Below are positions 5,945 through 8,623 of a stretch of 8,623 nt of DNA, one piece after another (position 1 is the stretch's first letter; each line of letters opens with the position of its first letter). Origin of the DNA: Bacillota bacterium (lineage in GTDB: Bacteria > Bacillota > Clostridia > Lachnospirales > Lachnospiraceae); NCBI GenBank assembly GCA_023398615.1, contig JAEWSD010000090.1:1-8623 (forward strand). The letters run 5' to 3'. The notes under the pieces were generated by a model, which saw nothing but the letters and a program-made list of their open reading frames with translations, did not search any database and had not been told where the DNA came from. The position numbers and the translations under genes were made by a program.

Positions 5945-6649
5945 TTGAATGAATTAGAATTAATTAATCCTATTTTAGCCGATTTTCCTATGGAGGGCGA
6001 GTGGTTTGCGCCGAATACGCCTGCTAAGAGAATTCCCAGTCATGGTACCGACGTATTGGGGCAGCGTTATGCCTTTGATTTTATGATGGCTGACTGGTCG
6101 GGCAAGACGAAAGTGTTCTTTCACGGTAAAAGCTGGCGTTATTATCTGTCAGGCATACCTCTTTCGCAATGGTACGGATGGGGACGGGAAGTATACGCTC
6201 CGTGCGGCGGCAGAATCATCACGGTGAAGGACGGCTTAAAAGAGAGGCAAAGAGTTCATTTACTTACCGATATGTTTGTCGTATTAAAAAATGCTTTTTT
6301 CTTTGACACACAAAAGCATGACCTCCAACAGGTCTGCGGGAATTACATCATCATACAAACTGAAAATGCTTATGCTATGCTCGCACATTTTCAGAGAGGC
6401 TCCATTTGCGTAACGGTGGGGCAGGAGGTGAAGGCCGGAGAACTCTTGGGACGAGTCGGTCATTCCGGTAATTCCACGGCACCGCATTTGCATTTTCAGC
6501 TGATGGACAGTGCCGACTTGTTTGCTGCCAAGGGAGTTCCCTGTGCGTTTAAACGATATGAACGGTTCCGGGATGGCAAATGGGAAGAGGTGCCGGAGGG
6601 TATCCCTTCGGATCAGGATAGAATCAGAAAATGCGGTAACAGCGAATAG
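5945..6649 (+). CDS. M23-family (LytM-type) metallopeptidase domain protein, no signal peptide
   Basis: A 234-residue protein. The C-terminal half matches the M23 peptidase fold, whose members cut peptidoglycan peptides using zinc: NYIIIQTENAYAMLAHF (133-149), a GQEVKAGELLGRVGHSGNST segment (159-178) and PHLHF (180-184). Likely zinc and catalytic residues are H33 (in SHGTD), D45 (in YAFDF), H148, H181 and H183. The first His-Asp pair is wider apart than in LytM and is separated from the core by an insertion of about 35 residues rich in Trp and Tyr (about 47-82). No hydrophobic leader is seen, so it is either cytoplasmic, exported in another way, or not a wall hydrolase. The start is TTG with an excellent ribosome binding site. 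A regulator gene follows 14 bases after the stop, so the two form an operon. Confidence 0.8.
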   Translation: MNELELINPILADFPMEGEWFAPNTPAKRIPSHGTDVLGQRYAFDFMMADWSGKTKVFFHGKSWRYYLSGIPLSQWYGWGREVYAPCGGRIITVKDGLKERQRVHLLTDMFVVLKNAFFFDTQKHDLQQVCGNYIIIQTENAYAMLAHFQRGSICVTVGQEVKAGELLGRVGHSGNSTAPHLHFQLMDSADLFAAKGVPCAFKRYERFRDGKWEEVPEGIPSDQDRIRKCGNSE

Positions 6650-6663
6650 AAGGAGGCAAAGTA

Positions 6664-7293
6664 TTGGATAAATCAATAAACACCGCTCAAAACGGCAGAA
6701 AAATCATGGAACAAGATGGCTGCCGGTTGCTGGCGGTTTCTTCCAATGAAGATTTGAAGGTCGTTTCCTCCCCTCAGCGGCAGCGCATCTTCAAGCTTTT
6801 ACAGACGGCAGGCAGACCGATGCATGGTAAGGCGATCGCGGATTGCTTGGGTATTAAAGCGCCTTCTGCGCATTTTCATTTGCGCAAGCTTGAAGAAATC
6901 GGCGCGGTTAGAATCAGTCATACGGAAAGCATCAACGGAATTACCGCGACATATTATGAGCCTGCTGTGGACGGTATGATCGTGGGAGAAGATTTTATGA
7001 CGGATTCAGATGATGAACGAACCGGTGAAAAGCTTCTGTTTGCCGCAAATATTTTCAATGAGGCGAAAAACTGTTTTATAAAAGCACTGGGCAGAAAACT
7101 GCGAGATAATGCGTGCTCTTCCGATCCCGGCACATTGACCGCATTGGACAATGAGATACTGTACCTGTCTCCGGATGACATAAAATCCTTTTATAAGGAG
7201 ATGGATGTTTTGTTGAAAAAATACACGGGTTTTTCTCCTGATAAGCAGCCCTATGCTTTGTTTATGAGTGTTTCCGAGATGGAGAGACTTTAA
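6664..7293 (+). CDS. ArsR-like winged-helix transcriptional regulator
   Basis: A 209-residue DNA-binding protein. Residues about 30-100 form a winged helix: VVSSPQRQRIFKLLQTAG leads the domain, GKAIADCLGIKAPSAHFHL is the helix-turn-helix with the recognition helix around 66-76, and HTESINGITATYYEP forms the wing. The remaining 110 residues are mostly helical with no family I recognise and probably dimerise or bind a ligand; no metal-binding CxC motif of classic ArsR sensors is present. AAGGAGG (6650-6656) lies 7 bases before TTG 6664; an internal ATG at 6706 lacks such a site. It is the second gene of the operon with the M23 protein and may repress it through the inverted repeat at 5878-5896, which is inference. 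Confidence 0.8.
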   Translation: MDKSINTAQNGRKIMEQDGCRLLAVSSNEDLKVVSSPQRQRIFKLLQTAGRPMHGKAIADCLGIKAPSAHFHLRKLEEIGAVRISHTESINGITATYYEPAVDGMIVGEDFMTDSDDERTGEKLLFAANIFNEAKNCFIKALGRKLRDNACSSDPGTLTALDNEILYLSPDDIKSFYKEMDVLLKKYTGFSPDKQPYALFMSVSEMERL

Positions 7294-7317
7294 CCTAAGT
7301 GCTGCCTTGCTGAGAAT

Positions 7318-7377
7318 CAATGTAAATTATTCATTGCAGTTTGAAAGAATAAGTATTATTATGTATTTATTTACATT
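7318..7377. promoter_or_regulatory. inverted-repeat cluster and weak promoter before the methyltransferase
   Basis: CAATG-N9-CATTG (7318-7336), ATGTA-N6-TACAT (7361-7376) and a wider pair AATGTAAAT/ATTTACATT (7319-7327 with 7369-7377) lie together. TTGAAA (7341-7346), a 17-base spacer and TATTTA (7364-7369) is a fair promoter candidate, whose -10 would lie within the second repeat. The DNA is AT-rich, so some symmetry may be chance. Confidence 0.35.
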
Positions 7378-7407
7378 TCAATTTCTGATTACAGGAGGAG
7401 TATTCAC

Positions 7408-8019
7408 ATGACTAAGGTACCATTTTGGGAGGAGTCTTATAAGAATGACGCGATTTCGGCTTTTGGAACGGAGCCTAATCCGGAAGTCAAAGAGTTTGCA
7501 GGGCATTTTCACAAGGATTGGAATGTGCTGGAGGCCGGATGCGGCGAAGCAAAGAATGCTTTCTATCTGGCGCATAACGGATTTACCAGGATTAATGCGT
7601 TTGACCTTTCGGAAAATGCCATTGCAAAGGTTAAGAGGATTGCGGCTGATAACAGGATTATATTGAATGCGTTCGTACAGGACTTATGCAATTATCCCTG
7701 GCGGGAGAATTATGATCTGCTTATTACCTACGGAACGCTTCATTTTGCACCAAGGGAAGGCTGGCAAAGGTTCCTCAGAGAGGCAAAGGAGCATACCAAT
7801 CCCGGAGGGATTCATATCGTCCAGATCTTTACGAGCAAGGTTCCGGCATCCCCGGATATTGCGGAGTTTGCCGTAGGTCTGGCGGAGGAAGGCGAACTGC
7901 CAGAATTCTACGAGGATTGGAAGATTTTGAATTTCAAGTCGTTTGTGCTGGAAGACGAACATCCGGGTGCACCGAAGCATTATCATGCAATTAATAAGAT
8001 TGTTGCCCAAAAATTATAA
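7408..8019 (+). CDS. TehB-like class I SAM-dependent methyltransferase
   Basis: A 203-residue Rossmann-fold methyltransferase. Motif I is VLEAGCGEAKN (40-50), the SAM-ribose acidic residue is D66 in NAFDLSEN, a following acidic residue is D92 in VQDLCNYPW, and NPGGIHIV (131-138) is the usual strand-5 region. The tail segment EGELPEFYEDWKIL (161-174) is typical of the TehB/tellurite-resistance methyltransferase group. Substrate cannot be read from sequence: tellurite, selenite, thiols and small metabolites are all possible. AGGAGGAG (7393-7400) lies 7 bases before ATG 7408. It stands alone, 114 bases after the regulator gene, with its own possible promoter, and ends 8 bases from the convergent pentad-repeat gene. 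Confidence 0.85.
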   Translation: MTKVPFWEESYKNDAISAFGTEPNPEVKEFAGHFHKDWNVLEAGCGEAKNAFYLAHNGFTRINAFDLSENAIAKVKRIAADNRIILNAFVQDLCNYPWRENYDLLITYGTLHFAPREGWQRFLREAKEHTNPGGIHIVQIFTSKVPASPDIAEFAVGLAEEGELPEFYEDWKILNFKSFVLEDEHPGAPKHYHAINKIVAQKL

Positions 8020-8027
8020 TTACCGGA

Positions 8028-8621
8028 TTAACTATATTTAATAAAAGTTAAAATTAATTTTAGTAATATTTTATTGGTGCCGGGGTATTGTTCTAATATG
8101 ACTGCTCTGATCTGTTCTCTGGTGACCGTATCAACCTGCAATACCTGATTGCCGTCTGCCACCTGCCCGATTGCGATGCTTCCCGAAGCTACACCGCCGA
8201 TTGCGATTTTTGAAGCCAGCGCCACACCGCCTGCCGCATATACACCGATTGAAACGCCGCCAAACGCTGCTATGCCAACGCTTACAGCGCCGAATGTAAT
8301 TCCGCCGACGGCAAGGCCGGCGAGGACGAATGCTCCGAAAGCGATACCTCCGATACCTATCAGTCCAAGAGCGATACCTCCTATGCTGATTAAGCCGATT
8401 GACACATTCCCGATTGCTACGATTCCGCGTGCTACGGCAAGTCCATTTCGGGCAAGCTTAATGTGAACCAGGTGCATTCCGAATACCTTTCTTTTACTTT
8501 TATATTCATAGAGATTTTGTTTCTTTATGTACTGATTTATCTCATCCAGCTGCAGCATAACATTGCCGTTTTCCAAACCGGCAGCGTCGGGTTTTGTCTG
8601 ATCAGGACATATGATATTGTC
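8028..8621 (-). CDS. glycine-pentad repeat protein, 5'-truncated by the window edge
   Basis: The frame stays open from its stop (8028-8030) to the window edge, so the N-terminus lies outside. A TTG at 8576 and an ATG at 8558 are in frame but have no good ribosome binding site. The visible part has a short leader with one Cys-Pro (CPDQTKPDAAG), a charged segment (KKQNLYEYKSKRKVFG) and then about 18 five-residue units with a near-invariant glycine at each fifth position (8151-8423), e.g. IVAIG, NVSIG, LISIG, GIALG. The general form is x-[IVL]-[AS]-hydrophobic-G. A non-repeat C-terminus includes VDTVTREQIRAVILEQYPG. Similar proteins occur in Clostridia as hypotheticals. The array could be a glycine-zipper membrane region or a beta-solenoid; function is unknown. 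Confidence 0.75.
   Translation of the reverse strand, partial: DNIICPDQTKPDAAGLENGNVMLQLDEINQYIKKQNLYEYKSKRKVFGMHLVHIKLARNGLAVARGIVAIGNVSIGLISIGGIALGLIGIGGIAFGAFVLAGLAVGGITFGAVSVGIAAFGGVSIGVYAAGGVALASKIAIGGVASGSIAIGQVADGNQVLQVDTVTREQIRAVILEQYPGTNKILLKLILTFIKYS
8049..8062. repeat. 14-bp perfect palindrome at the convergent gene ends
   Basis: TAAAATTAATTTTA reads identically on both strands. It lies within the 3' coding end of the minus-strand gene, 30 bases past the methyltransferase stop. It could help end transcription in either direction, but it is pure A+T and weak. Confidence 0.35.
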
Positions 8622-8623
8622 CC

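Noticed and set aside
8149..8466. Plus-strand ORF of 105 codons, rich in Pro, Ala and Ile, opposite the repeat protein
   Set aside because: It is the mirror of glycine codons (GGN read as NCC) in the real minus-strand gene and has no ribosome binding site.
8555..8576. In-frame TTG 8576 or ATG 8558 as the true start of the repeat protein
   Set aside because: No suitable ribosome binding site precedes either codon, and the frame continues open to the window edge.

Overview
The window looks like a chromosomal segment of a Clostridia-class Firmicute, most likely Lachnospiraceae-like. Three things suggest this: strong AGGAGG-type ribosome binding sites before nearly every gene, AT-rich intergenic DNA between genes of moderate GC, and a characteristic gene set. 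That set is GSI-alpha glutamine synthetase followed by an ANTAR antiterminator, DapL-type lysine/meso-DAP synthesis, an HD-GYP protein and a glycine-pentad repeat protein. The family placement is inference; no rRNA gene is present to confirm it.

Layout. 36-1064: an HD-GYP cyclic-di-GMP phosphodiesterase. 1084-1204: a compact regulatory region with a consensus promoter that runs straight into an intrinsic terminator. 1230-3193: glnA and a pseudo-receiver/ANTAR RNA-binding regulator, a nitrogen-assimilation pair in which the second gene probably acts on the leader of the first. 3266-5444: an extended -10 promoter, a tiny upstream ORF, then dapF and dapL. Together these two enzymes turn tetrahydrodipicolinate into LL-DAP and then meso-DAP for peptidoglycan and lysine. 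5445-5944: a 500-base non-coding stretch that is the most structured DNA in the window. It has a 26-base direct repeat in two copies, a roughly 180-base long inverted repeat that can fold into one nested hairpin, a smaller hairpin, a probable terminator, an AT-rich tract, and a promoter whose -10 box sits inside an inverted repeat. 5945-7293: a two-gene operon, both genes with TTG starts, encoding an M23-type metallopeptidase without a signal peptide and an ArsR-like winged-helix regulator. 7408-8019: a TehB-like SAM-dependent methyltransferase. 8028 to the window edge, minus strand: a 5'-truncated gene for a protein built from about 18 five-residue glycine repeats.

How it fits together. The first two thirds is housekeeping metabolism with visible RNA-level or translational control (attenuator plus ANTAR, overlapping ATG/GTG start, coupled mini-ORF). 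The last third is accessory in character. The element at 5525-5702, the glnA leader and the pentad repeat protein are the items most worth following up.
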